Part shown: one piece after another, positions 34,085-47,500 of the stretch | How positions within the stretch are numbered: position 1 is the stretch's first letter | Layout: every line of letters begins with the position of its first letter | Assembly: GCA_936440205.1 (NCBI GenBank) | Contig: OW387150.1 | Location: 18,326,152 to 18,390,151 of the forward strand | DNA from: Lepidonotus clava | Taxonomy: Eukaryota > Annelida > Polychaeta > Phyllodocida > Polynoidae | Reading direction: 5' to 3' | DNA: 64,000 bases | The notes under the pieces: model-generated | What the model saw: the letters and a program-made list of their open reading frames with translations, nothing else | Database searches by the model: none | What the model was told of the DNA's origin: nothing | Made by a program: the position numbers and the translations under genes

Positions 34085-34350
34085 CGCTAAAATCGACACT
34101 GCGACATGGGCGTTTCTTAAATTCGACACGGCGACACAGCGGTTTTTTTAAATTCGACAGGCGACATGGCAACTTAGGGACAAATGACATTGCTCTTTTC
34201 TTAAATTCGACATGGGACAGGTCTAATTCTTAAATTCGACAAGGGACGGGTCATTTTTTAAATTCGACATGCGACATGGGTTTAATCTGTGATACAGTGA
34301 CAGACGACACGGCTGTTTTTTAAATTCGACATGCGACATGGGACCCCCCA
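34085..34350. repeat. Minisatellite with 'taaattcgacatgcgacatgg' units
   Basis: Seven or eight units of 25-40 bp sharing 'tttttaaattcgaca' plus 'gcgacatgg'. Unit length varies and some are separated by unrelated sequence. Confidence 0.8.
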
Positions 34351-34904
34351 TCCAGAGCCCCTAGAGAGGCAGATCAAAGGGGCGGATCCAGTAATTCCAG
34401 AAGGGAGAGGGGGGGCGCCTTTATTAAAAAGGTCCTCGTGCCCCCTCTGGGATCGCAAGTTTTTCATTAAAAAAAAGTAATATTTGCCCCCTAAATCGGT
34501 CAAGTGTATTTTAGTTTATAATAGTCGTACCATTAGCTCAAGGTTAAACCTTTGTACCTGTGACGGAAGAACAGAAGTTAGACCTAAGCAAGAACAAGAA
34601 GCACAGCCTTGTCATTAAGTCTTCACTCTCCTGCAACAACAAATTTTAAGCACAAAGGTGTCAAAGGGCTATGGCAAGGGAAAGCAGAACCTCGTTTGTT
34701 TGTTGTTCTAAATGTAAATTTGATGTCAGGAATCTAAAGATAAACTATTGTTAATGTTGATTTAAGACTGTGTGATGTGTATAATTACTTTATCCATGAG
34801 TCGTTCATTCAAGTTATTGTTGCCAATCAGACTGCGCTCAGAGTTAATTCATCCATCCCCCAATAGTTCAAAAGAAATGGACGATGAGGAAGCTCTTAAA
34901 ATGA

Positions 34905-35250
34905 AAGGGTTTTTATTGAAGTAAACATCTCATCCCGAGTCAAAGCCGCAGTGAATAAGTCTCCATCAGTCCACCTTCCCATCTCCCACTCAGTGATCAA
35001 CCACATTTAGAATACAAGTTGTTCCAGCACATCCTAGACCACCCTAGCGCTTAGCTCTATCACAATCCTTTGTCCGAAGTAGTTGGTATCGGTAAACTCC
35101 AGTATACTCCGCAGGAGCTGGTAGGCATAGCTCCGAGCAGCTCAGCTAACGCTGCTTACTTGTTACTAACTCCACTAACTCTGTGGTTAAACTCTAAACT
35201 GATTCGCTCCCTACCTTGCAACACCTTTTATACTGGTTAACAGGTGGCGC
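34905..35250 (-). mobile_element. Possible solo LTR (fossil)
   Basis: On the - strand a TATA box, gtataaaagg (about 35,224-35,233), is followed about 320 bp on by AATAAA (about 34,913). The spacing resembles an isolated long terminal repeat. No partner repeat, primer-binding site or retroviral protein was recognised, so the call is weak and the ends are approximate. Confidence 0.25.
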
Positions 35251-35299
35251 TAGGAGCGCAAAAATACCTCTTCTTAGAAGTAGACTTGCTAGGCCTGAT

Positions 35300-37180
35300 C
35301 CTAACTAGATTATACAATATGATAATATATTAAAAGTACTAAGCTATTAGTACAAAGACTTGCATGTTTTGTAACCATAAAAATTCTTGAAAAAAAAGTG
35401 TAAAAACTGAGATGTACTTTCACACTAAAAAGGGAAAAAATCGGCTAGATGTCATGGAATGCACTCAATAGAAAGGCTTTAGCATGCCTTTTTTAATGCA
35501 TATTTTGTGCTGTCATTTTTCTCTCGTTTGCCTCAATCAGGGAATGACAAATGATTTTGAGAAGAGGCTGGCACGCTCAGGAACTAATGTACGTTTACGA
35601 ATATCATACTCTATAATCAGGTTTCCCACTTGGAAATGTGATGAATTATAGTTATCATTCAATGTTGCGACACGAATGGGCACGAAACAATTTAAAGGAG
35701 CCTAGTAATAGTGGCAAACATCGGCTCCAGAGCTAGAATTAGACCCAAGTTCAGTTAAATTAGAAGATCAGGACTTATAAGAGATGAGGGCCTTAGATGT
35801 GTAGGAACGAACTTGGCTGCACAAAAATGGGAATGAATCCGTCCGGTGTACGGACTCAGGAGGTTAATGGGTACGATGACATGGTGATGGGACCTTGGCC
35901 TACACACTACCACCTTTTTAATTTTTTGGGCATTTTGTTTTGGTCCACGTCATGAGCACTAGATCCACTGTTCCAAATACCTGTTAGGCGCATTGTACGA
36001 GAAGGCTAACCCCGAATTCAGCCAACCCTGAGCTTCTGCCTGCAAGACTGTAACATTCTTCAAGATCTGACTAAAAACCTAAATAATTTTTATCGATTTT
36101 GACAAGGATATATATAATTTTGTCGGGCAATATAATTATTAAACAGTTACCCCTCTCGTCCTAAAGAGAAACCATGGGCACAAGAATGGTGCCAACAGGT
36201 AACATTGATCAGTGCATAGTAAAGTTTAGGTAAATTAGTTGGGACCTTTGAACTTTTCTAATTTTAGAGGAGTATCAATTACGAATAATTAAATTCTGAT
36301 GGGGATTTGGATAAATACCTTCCGTCTTAAATAACAAGGAATAGGTAAAATACAGGCATGACCAGAGTATTCCCTGACCCTGTGGCCCCAGGTCCAGGCG
36401 GGAACCCCCGTGCAGAATGTCCAGGATTCAACTTCCAGGAGGATTACTAAAGCTACTGGTTTATGTAGCTTATTTTCTGAAACGTGTTTCCCCCTCCTCT
36501 CCAATTTTAAAGGACATCACTCTCCACTGTTTCAATATAAACCATAGTACGTGTGTTCAAATACTTTCAGTCAGTATTCCTATTGTACTGACGCGGGTGG
36601 CCAGTCCATGTTTGTTAGGCACTACGGCATGAGCTTTAGAAGCGTACGTGCTAGCCATGTTTCCCTTTGTCAATAGTGGAATGGGGGAGGAGTCACAGTG
36701 TGACGTACCATACTAAAAGAGCGTGTTTTGCTCTGTCAGTCAGAGTTCGCTGAAACACTGTGTGAGTAACCATCCTGGAAAGGTTGGACCTTTAAGCTGA
36801 GTCTTGGTTCTGGATAGAAGCAGAAAGATCGTGTAGAGCGTGGAGCATTGACTGAATGTGTTTGAGGGGATTCCCACCTCAGGACTGATCATGGTCAATC
36901 TAGTTCTTGTCACGGAACGACTATACACTGGATAAATAAACAAACAATATCCTTTCATGCGAGTGTTCACGTCTTACATGATGTTGGAACTATAATTATG
37001 TATTGGACGACGGCAGTCGAACAAGGAGGAGACTGCGTTTGGAGCTAGCTATTATCTATAACTTAACACGACTAATTACGTACACCACACATAACAGATA
37101 ATTAACTCTCTATGGTTCACTATATCTCACCCATCTGCTCAATGTAACAGTGTCAACAGAACCCTTTTCCCTCTTTCACC
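35300..37180. other. No recognised gene
   Basis: Intergenic sequence. Short open frames near 36,289-36,632 have no recognisable domain. Confidence 0.4.
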
Positions 37181-37189
37181 TAAGGCTCT

Positions 37190-37262
37190 CTGACCTGGTG
37201 CATATAAGGCCTGGGAAATTCATGCCAAAGGTCTGGGGTTCAAACCCTCAAGTGGCTTGTTT
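37190..37262 (+). repeat. tRNA-like fragment with strong B box
   Basis: 'ggggttcaaaccct' is an excellent Pol III B box. An A-box-like 'tggtgcatataagg' lies about 40 bp before it. No full cloverleaf forms, so it is probably the head of a tRNA-derived SINE. Confidence 0.35.
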
Positions 37263-37411
37263 GTCATTTTCCACATTATAAATGCTAGGAATCCTTCAAA
37301 TTCTTCTATCCATTTGTCCTATTAGTAGGAATATAGGTTTAAGATCCTCTGATAAGTGGCCAAACATAAATTGGTAATCAGGTGCTACACCGAGCCTGAC
37401 ACTCTGCCTGC

Positions 37412-37640
37412 AGGGCGGATCCAGGAATTTGAAAAAAAAAAAAAAAAAAAAAAAAGGTGTGGGGGAGGGGGGGGGGGGGGACGTGCCATAACAAAATTTT
37501 CGCCTGCACCCTCTGGGGGAGGGATTTTACATTAAAAAAATCAAAATTTGGCCCAAAAAAGGGGGAGTGCACGCCTAGCATGCCCCCCCCCCCCCCCCCC
37601 CAAGAAAAGAAAAAGAAAAAGAAAAGAAAAAAAAGTCCTG
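37412..37640. repeat. Low-complexity block (A, G, C runs)
   Basis: 'ggcggatccaggaattt' is followed by long A, G and C runs and A-rich sequence. It is similar in plan to 29,770-29,940 and 34,380-34,420. Open frames here are homopolymer artefacts. Confidence 0.6.
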
Positions 37641-37960
37641 AGATTCTACAATAGTTTATAAGTCTCAAGGGATGAATTTCCTATTGTAGAAGAATTGACA
37701 CATTCAAAACGGTTTCAACGAATTTGAATTTAATTCTGGGAACTGTAAAACCGTTCATGGAATTCATTACCTTGGTCACATTTACTGAATTACATAAACA
37801 TTATACAGAAGTCAGTCATAAACAGTATTTCCCACTTAAAATTTGAACAACAATAATGAAAAATCGAATTCGCATCATCAGAAGGATTTAGAACATGAAC
37901 AGAGATTAACAATCGCGTTTTCATGATTACATAGTTTTTCAGCTCAGTAAGAATGCTGCT

Positions 37961-37966
37961 TTTATT
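37961..37966 (-). promoter_or_regulatory. Candidate polyadenylation signal of the 194-residue membrane protein gene
   Basis: AATAAA on the - strand about 610 bp beyond the stop codon at 38575. Confidence 0.45.
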
Positions 37967-38217
37967 ATGAACATGATTATGCTAAACAGAACTTTCTCAT
38001 CTAGCAGTAAAGAATCTCATCTCATGGGATATTCTGTGCAGTTACTCATACCATACAAATAGTGATTCAAATTCGGAACTATTTCATTCGTTTTCAAATG
38101 TAGTCTCCACGGAACGAATCATTTCATCTTTTCTTTTCATATCCATTTTCAGTTAGTATATTACTCAGTTAATGTATCGTCCAACGTTCATGGAAATGAT
38201 TTCAGTGTTACCTTGAT

Positions 38218-38590
38218 ATAAACCTTGTGGTCCCAGTTAACAAGTATCTGGACCTTGTTAGGTATCCAAATCTAGGCATTGTTAACCTTACTGAGATCTG
38301 AGCCTGGCAAAGCCAATTTGATCTAGACCTTGTTATGTTTCATAATTCTTATGACGACCTTGTAAACCTTTCTATTCAGATCATCTTAACCTTGTAATCG
38401 TTCTTAAATCAACTGTAGATAAGAACCTTGCTACCATTGAAATACAGATCTGGACCTTCTTAAACTTGTTATCTAAAGATTGTTATGTCTGTTATTTAGC
38501 AATTGCCCATAGTAACCAAGATTATGGCCTATGACCTTGATATCCATGGTAACCCAGATCTGGACCTTCTTATCCTAGATCTGGCTGAGG
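38218..38590 (-). repeat. Degenerate 'acaaggt' repeats in a 3' UTR
   Basis: On the - strand the words 'aaggtccagatctg', 'acaaggtt' and 'aacaag' recur about ten times at irregular 20-50 bp spacing. They lie across and just past the stop of the 194-residue membrane protein gene. Confidence 0.5.
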
Positions 38591-41500
38591 TTGTGGAGCT
38601 GGTCGTGGAAGATGAGCTGGGTAGTATCACCGGTCTGAATGGGTACTACTGGGGCCAAGTGAACCGTATTCTGTAAGATAAATATTTGAGAGCTTAGACA
38701 CTTATAACATTATAATTTATATATATCAAGCTTGTATATATAACAATTCCTGAAGCCTATATAAGGTTTCAACAGCAGGAACTAACCTATACTCCACGGT
38801 GACTTTAATTTCGACTTCCAACATCCAATGCTTCTCCCTGGGGCCAAATCTTCGTAACTAATCAGGTCATTAGGTGAATTTTGATTAGTGTGTCTTTTTT
38901 TTTTTATAGGAGAAAGGGTATCTATACTTAATAATTTCCATTATGGGTAATTTTGCAATGACATTACCACTTTTTGTGAAATATAGAATTTCAAGACATG
39001 AGGCCCCGATCAAGATTTACATGATGAGCCTAATCAGTTACGAAGATATGGCCTCAGGTTTAAGCTTTCACCTGAAGATTTTTTTTCAATACATGATAGA
39101 GCGGGTACAAACATATCCTTTAGCAATAAATGAAGACTTGTTTATAGTGTGTTTTGAGAACCTCCATTTTATTTTCATATCTTTCAAAATTCTGTGCATG
39201 TTCTCTATCGGTTTTCTCTTTTTCTCATATAATGATATTATCAGGGTAACAACCAAAACTTCCAAATTCCCTGTGTTTTCCCTGTCAGGGAATTTTGTTT
39301 TGCCATTTTCCCTGTTTTCCCTGTGTGGTTGGTACTAATACCCTGTATTATAGGCTTAGCTCTTGTTCTGCTGTTACCCTAACCCTGACCCGGTAATCCT
39401 AACCATCCGACTCTTGCTACTCCGTGCTTACCTCTGTCTCCCGGGTGGACATACAGCAGCAGTAGGCGAAGGCTGCGACCATGCAGACCACCGAGATGCA
39501 CATTCCTACCGCGGCCTGAACCCAGCAGAGTTTGACAAACGGAGATCCTGTCGAGGCCATCTACAAAAACAGAAAAGTGTTAGAAAAACTGTCAACTTAT
39601 CTATCGGGTTCCAGGGATGTGAATTTTAATGAAATAATTTGAAACTTGAAAGACAATTTATAATTATCTTACAGCGCTGTGGCAGTTATTTTTACAGGTG
39701 ATTACTTGAAAGAAAATCTTGAATTATACATAAATCTGAAAACTTACATCCCTGAGATATGACAGCATATGGTTGCTGTCAAAGTGACATGTTTTTGAAA
39801 GTGCAATTCGAGTACATAACTAAAGAAAATGTTTCTTTTTCATTAAACATTGAAAATTGGCAATACACTTGTCTTACTTCATAGTTTTACGCCAGCTTAC
39901 CTTAGCCTCAAAGATACAGATCAACACGTCTGCAGGACCACTTATCACAGCAACCAGCGTGGACAAAACTATGAAGCCAGTTCTCTGTAAAATTTAGGTA
40001 AAATCATGGGCTAAGTATAATGTATGCGAGTTGACTATGCAGTAATGACAGTCATCGGATATGTGTTGTCTGGAAATTGAAGAAATCCATAAAAAAAAAA
40101 CACATTTAATCGGAAATTAAGGTCTTATGTTTATTTTGTGGTCGAGGTTTCTATAAAATATTTATTTATGGGTTTGGGCTTGTAAATGACCTGAAGATTT
40201 TCAAAAAATGCTGAATTCCACTTTTACAAAATTCTGGCCGGCTTGCAATTTTATTCCATTAAGATATGGAATAGGATTGCTGGATAGGAGACTACAGTGA
40301 AGGCTGCATTCCACATCCCGAAAATGCCCTGGCGATTTACAGCTGGTACACTTTCGGTACTGCCGATTTAAAATCGGCGGCCCTGCCGATAAAATTTACC
40401 AACGTGTTGATAATCTTTTCCTGTCGATTTTGCACGTGTTGCCAATAACGCACTTTCGGCCGCCAAAATTGTGGAAAAGTACGGGCTCAGCCACTGCCGG
40501 TATAGAACGTTGCCATGGTGAGGGTCAATATCGGCAGCATGCACTTTCGGTATATGGAATACGGCCTTAAAATCTTGGTTGAGCGTCGAAACCTTCTGAG
40601 CATATCCTTTAGGACTGATTTTTTGGTAACTCGAGTGGTTCAATTATAGCTTCTGTTTAACAGATAAACTTTGACTTCTTTACTTACTGCGCCAGGTTTT
40701 CTGCGGCTATCCGATGCACATAAGCCAACAGCGCCAGTCACAAAGAACTTTGGGAAAGAATATAGTGGCGTTTAAGAGAAGAGCAGTTTTTAAAAACCAT
40801 ATGTGGACAGCCGGGGGGAAGGGTACTCCAAGGTTTAGATATCTGCTGTCCTAAACCTAATATTTAAGGAGATATGAGTAGATTTATGAAAAATAGTGAT
40901 ACTTTACTCTTAAACCAACTTTTTGTGTAGAATTCATTTCCCATACCTAAAACATTCCATCACAATGGAATCTTCCCTTATTTGGAATGTCAATGGAACG
41001 TTTAAATATGGGTAATTCACTGAATTCATTCTATTTGGTTGCCATGGTAACTAAAATTCACGAGACTTTTATAAAATGGTATTAATTATGAAAAACTATC
41101 ATTCTCTGGTCTCTACATTGAAGACAGAATACATTTATCATTTCTGGTTAAAAAATAATGAACAAATTGTGTTTTTTAATATTTAGTCATAATTATGATA
41201 ATTTATGATAATTTATGCAAAATCTCAATAAATACAAGGAAATTAAGCTTTTCCTCATTTTCCGCTATCCTGACAGTGTTAGGTTTAAGGGCTCACAACT
41301 TCCTTAATAATGGTTGGATTTCAACATGCTTGATATCATTTGAAAGCTAAGAACATGCTCTACAACATCAATGTAATACCAAATCCCGCACGGAGTACCC
41401 TTTCCCCTTGGCTGTCCACATATAAAGGTAAAACAAAATAATTAATTATACTGTGGCACCACCCTTTAGACTATTAATAGGCCAATGTCCGCCCATTGGG

Positions 41501-44500
41501 AGTTCCCCCAATCTAGATGATAGATCTGGTCCAATCATACTGGGAGAATGGTATTTTTTTTAACATTTCTACAAGCAAATGCACAAAATACTAAGAAACT
41601 ATCTTATTCAAAGACTTATCTTCCATTGTTATGTAATCTAAAGGCATGATGGACGTTTGAACGTTTCAATATTTATGAAAATCTGGGGAAGAAAACTTTC
41701 TTTTTACATATACTATACGGTTAGTTAAGGCAAATTTGTCATACAAGGGTGAGGATAATTGATATAAGTGTATGTCCACACTAAGGGGTATAACTGGGTA
41801 GTTCTGACTTCTGGGAATCGTCATTCTTAAACAAATTTTATTTTAGGCTTATTTTCTTAAAAGATATTTTCAGAATGACTTTGAGAGATAGTAAAGATAA
41901 CATTATGGTTTCATCTTTTTAATTTGAGATAAAAAAGAGGAATTTGTGAAAAATATTGAAGGTTTTAAGCCATATATTTTGTGACATTATAAACATGCTT
42001 TAAAGAATCATATCAAAAACATATTCAGAATGCATATAAGGTAACACTGACGATTTTGATGGACTAGACAAGTGTTAAACAAATAAAAAACATATTTTTG
42101 CAAAAAAAAATCATTTTCTGATTTTTGAGCAGTTTTTGATTGTGTCATAGACGTGATGACTGTCTGTCAAAATATCTATCATATTCAGAACTTTTTTTAT
42201 TCATAAATGATGGCTTTAACAGACAAACTTATTATTGCCACAAAAACTTAAAAATTTTTCTTTATGCAGGCTCCTTATTATGTCTGTGGTATTAAGTCAA
42301 AAATTCAAAAAGATATGTCAAAAAATAAAAGTTAAATTCCGTCAGCTTTTCTCATAATCTGTCCATGACATTTTATATAACAATCTTCAGACCAAGGACA
42401 GAATTGCTCCCTTTTTTGGGAAAGAGAGGGCCACTCTCATCCGCCAACTTAGCAAGCGCACTGAAGTGCTGAAGACCCTACAGCGGTCGGACGCCGAACT
42501 GGCAAAAGCCAAGCTGGTTATCCCCAATGCACCTGAGATTGATGAGGGAGCTCCCTCAGACACTGGTACAGCCATCCCGGACTCAGGATCGGAGACCTTT
42601 GACTCCGATTTAGAGAACCGGGAAATAGGGGATCACCCCAAAACCCCACCCAAACACAACTCCAACCCCAACCGCACTAACAAACCGTCCGGTAGGGATA
42701 AACCCAAGGGTCCCAGGACTGGCAACCCCCCCCCCCCCCCCCCGGACAAAAATGGAGATTCAGGAAGTGCCCCAAACCATGATCAACCCCCCCCGCAGGG
42801 CCCCTCAGAGCAAGGGAAAGGGTATGGCGAAGGGTAAAGCCTCCAGGCCTAATAACACCCCCCAGAATCCTCACAGGGCCAATCCCCGGGAAAACACCCC
42901 TAGGAATTTTCGGATTCCCCTCCGTCCCAAGTCAGACCGTGGGCGACAGGACCAGGGGGGTCACCCCAAAGCTGGGGGGAAACGCCAAAGATCCCCCAGT
43001 GTAGATCACCAGAACAAAAAACAAAGGGGTCCCCGAGATCAGAATGGGCGGAATCACCACCCCCAGAACAGGAAAGGGAACCCCAACAGGTACAACGAAA
43101 AATACCAGGGATGGTACCTCACCCCCCGGGAAAAAGAGTTGATAAAACACTTCCGGAAAGAGTAGGCCCCTCTCCTACTAACAGATCTGATGCCCCTGCT
43201 GACATCAACAACACCCGTAGTGGCTCCCCCGTCACTAGTGGGACTGATACCAGGTTGGAGGTGGAACACCCCCCTCCATCCACACCAGAGACCAATGACT
43301 TTGCTTTGGACTTTGATGTTACTACTTGTACTGAAGACCAGATTTTGTCGTTTTTCTGCAATAAAGTTTCTGAACAGCTTTACTCGGTGCCCTCCACTGT
43401 AGTTAATTTGTCAGACTATGACCCCTCCCCCGTGGAACTCTCACTGCTGGAGAAGGGACTTAATTTCTGCCCCACCCCTGGGGAACCAGAAATGGGTAAC
43501 TTAAGGCGAGATCTAGACAGATTCCATAGGAATCTGAGAATCAAAAGCTTTTTTGATAATGACAAGATCGATAACCCTAACACAGATCATCACACCAACC
43601 CCTCCCAACCTAGACCCAGCAGTGAGCCTTCCGGGTGGGAATTGGAAATGAATAAATCTAAAATCCTTAAGAAAGAGAAACCTTGGGAGCCTCCCAAGGG
43701 TCCATTACATCTCGAAAGTTTCATACTCAATAATGAACATGACCTCAACAACACTTTTGTTCGAGCCCCGAGATACCATAACATCACTAGATCGGAGAGA
43801 CAAGCACTTAAAGATCTCCCTAAGAATCTAAACATAGTGATAAAACAAGCAGACAAAGGTGGGGCCACGGTTATCCAAAATAGGAGAGACTATGTAGCGG
43901 AAGGTGAGAGGCAGCTAGCCGACACCTCCTTCTACAGACATCTCCCAGAGGACCCCACTGACACCAATAATCAGAGGATATCCTTCTTCCTTACCTCTCT
44001 CAGGAATAAGGACGAAATATCCCCTTCCACTCTAAAGAAACTGAGTAAAGCAGAAGCTAGGACCCCTGAGCTCTACCTCCTGCCCAAGATCTGAAAAACC
44101 TCAACGCCCACCTCCGGGCCGACCAATAGTCTCTGCTAACGGTTGCCCCAAGGAGAAAATATCAGCGTTTGTTGACATCCTTCTAAGACCCTACTTGAAG
44201 GAGATCCCCTCCTACTTAAGAGACACCACAGACCTTTTGTCCAAACTCAAGGTTCTCCCCAAAGTCAGGACGGGCACCATCCTGTGTACTCTGGACGTTA
44301 GCTCCCTTTACACTAACATCCCCAACCTTGAAGGTCTCCAGGCAACAGCCAGATATCTTGCTAGATACCGTGCTTTTGGTGAAACCCCTGAACCTTCCAA
44401 CCAGAGTCTTTGCCAAATGTTGAACATGGTCTTAACCATGAACAACTTCAGATTCAACGGTGAGAACTACCTACAAATCTCAGGCACAGCGATGGGTACA

Positions 44501-47500
44501 AGGGTTGCACCCACCTATGCAAACATCTTCATGTCAGACTTTGAAAGGAAGTTTGTCTACACCTACCACAAACAACCTCTGCTGTGGGTTAGGTTCATAG
44601 ATGACATACTCCTGATATGGGACCATGGAGAAGAGGAACTTCATGAGTTCATCAAGCACCTCAACACGGTACACAGAACCATAAAGTTCACCTCTGAACA
44701 TTCCACCCACAGGGTGAACTTTCTAGACACATACGTCATCCTCAACCCTAATGGAACTCTCACAACCGACTTGTTTGTGAAACCCACTGATTCCAACAAC
44801 TACCTTCTCTACACATCGGCTCACCCGACCCACTGTAAGAGAGGTATCCCACTGGGACAGTTCCTCCGCCTCAGGAGAATCTGTCAGGATAAGGTCTCCT
44901 TTGTCAGACACAGCATCTGCAAAGGCCGGCACCTCCTCAGAAGAGGCTACCCTTTCGACCTTATCTCCAGGGCCTTCCTTCAGGCCTTCAACAGAGAACG
45001 CTCTTCACTCTTGTCAGCAGATGGGAATGAAGACAATCCTGTGCCTAACATTTTAGTCACAACCTACAACCCCGAGGCAGAACCTCTGAGGAGGATAGTC
45101 ACCAGCAACTGGGACTCACTCGGCCGTTCCTGTTCCACACGGAACATACACCGTGAGAGGGTACTCACAGCCTATAAGAGACCCAAGAACCTCAAGGACT
45201 TCTTAGTCCGGGCCAAACTTCCCCGGGATAAGGATAGGAATACTCACGAAAACACAAAACCCTGCAACCCTTGTCACACCAAGAGTTGCAGATACTGTCC
45301 TAGACTGGACACGACAGGACGCATTAAGTGTACAGCTTCAAACCGGGGCTACATCACGAAACATAATGTCTCCTGTAAGAGCTCTAACCTCATATACTGC
45401 CTCACATGCACGCGATGTGGGATCCAGTATGTAGGACAAACCAAGAACTGGCTCATGGATCGATTCCAAGCCCACTTCTACAATATCGGACATGACAGAC
45501 CTAACAGCGAGATAGGTAGACACTTCAACCAACCAGGCCACAAGGGCCCGGAGGATGTCCAGATTCATGTCCTGGATTTCATCCATGCTTACCCCAATGG
45601 GTACAAAGCCAAACATCTCAGGGATCTGATTGAGTACAACTGGATCCAGAGGATGCATACCAATGCACCAACAGGCCTCAATGTGATGGACCCCATGTAG
45701 TCCATCCCACCTAAGTTGGGGACCTAGAGTCTGACATAGCCTCATCAAATTTTTTTAATTTTGAATCAGACTACTACTAGGTCTTTGGAGATTGGTTAGA
45801 CCACTCTTACCAATCCTGTGCCTTAGCCCATAGGAGGACCCACTCGGCCTCACTCTCCTCTATCTCTGACCCCAGGACCCAAACCCTGGCTTTCAGATTT
45901 TTCTACTCTCCCCCCCTAAAGGGAGAGTCCTGAACACTTTTTCAGGTACCGTTGATCAAATGTTGCCCGTAGAGACACTTGTCGAAACCGCATTCTTTGT
46001 GGGTTGGGGCTTACCCAAACCCACCACACTCCAGTCAACCCACCCTGTCCCAGCAACAGGCCACTTGACCATTCAGAGCTCCACCCAAGCACCCACTGGT
46101 GACAGTGGACTCAAACTAACAGGCCCCTGGCCATTACCATGGAGAGGGCTGCAAGGCACCAATCAGTTGCCAGATCCTAGATCCAGGCACTCACAGCGGT
46201 AGCAACAATCAGCAACACAGCTAGCCACGTCTTGAACATATTTTATATAACAATCTTGTTGTTCCCCAACTACTATCCAAGTATGTTCATTAGAAATATG
46301 TTGTGACATGCTGGAAAGGAAGATTTCATGCATTTTTTCTAATACAGCAATTCTTGAAACATTAAAAAAGTAGGGGTAAACTTTGTCTGTCAACAAATTT
46401 TACTGTTGTCACGTCCATGACAGACCATCACGTCCATGACACAATTTGCTTGTTTGACCTTAAATCTTATTTACAACCTAAAACAACAATATGATGAAAT
46501 TCAGGTTATAAAACTATTATGAAATACCAAAACAAAAAAAGAAAATACTTTGAAATAGGTGTGTTTTGTGCATTTTTTGTTATTGTCATGGACGTGATGA
46601 TGGACAGACTGTTATGTCATGGACGTGATGATGGATAGACTGTTATGTCATGGACGTGATGACCAAAAAATCTCATTTAATTGAATTAAAATGACCAATA
46701 TTTGACTAAATTTTCACCTTTTACATGACAATTCTAAAATACCCCAAAGTGAAAACGTTTTTGTTGATCTCTTGTTGAAATCTATTTAAATATTAACAAT
46801 TAAATGTGAAATGTCAACCATAGCATTGTGTCAAACATCACGTCCATGACATATGTCAACAGTCTGTCCATGACAAAAAACCTGAAAACGTCACGTCCAT
46901 GACAATGTCAACAGTCTGTCCATGACAAAAATGTGTCTTTTTGGTCAAATTACTCTGAAATAGTAAATGTAATTTCAGTTATGAAAGTAGTTCGGTTCAG
47001 TCATCAAATAGGAAAATGATTTCTGTAATGAAGGTATAATGAATATGTTAGGTACAAGGATGATTAGAAAATTAGTTAAAAGGGGTCCAAAAATACAATG
47101 TCAAAATTGGTCAAAATCTTTTAAAAAGTGAGGTTTTATTTGAAATTTTTAGGTAATATATTGTTCTCTTATAGACATTTTCCACTCAAGTTGTTTTTTT
47201 TATCAATCTCTTAGAGAAATGATTGTATATTATGCAATTTAGAATGTCAACATCACGTCCATGACACATAACCATTTTATTTTTAACAATAGAAAAAAAA
47301 ATGAAATAATTCTTTATTATCTTTTTTCCAAAGAAAATGAAGTAAAAAGATTCTGCTTTATTTTACTAATAGGAATTCATAACAGTAAGAAAATGTTTAG
47401 ATTTGAGATATGATGTCACATTTTTATACCCCTTAGTGTGGATATACACATAAAAGAACAGCTTTAGGAGTTAAAACTCCAAGATCATTCACCAGAGGTA

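Larger units (their letters stand above)
41768..47449. mobile_element. DNA transposon with 25-bp TIRs, hosting a Penelope-like element
   Basis: Ends GTGTATGTCCACACTAAGG... (41768-41792) and the complement (47425-47449) match at 24 of 25 bases. ATAA flanks both ends (41764-41767 and 47450-47453). After subtracting the element inserted at 42388-46239 and its duplicated 18-bp target, it is about 1.8 kb. The remaining DNA encodes no recognisable transposase. It carries many copies of the 12-bp word cacgtccatgac in both orientations, mostly at 46,410-47,265, plus variants near 42,147 and 42,360. It lies within intron 2 of the small membrane protein gene. Confidence 0.75.

Noticed and set aside
45700-46239. 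Hammerhead ribozyme in the Penelope-like tail
   Set aside because: Such ribozymes are known in this family, but I could not find the conserved CUGAUGA core with GAAA here.
46410-47265. CRISPR-like array
   Set aside because: Repeats are in both orientations with irregular spacing, in animal DNA and inside a transposon.
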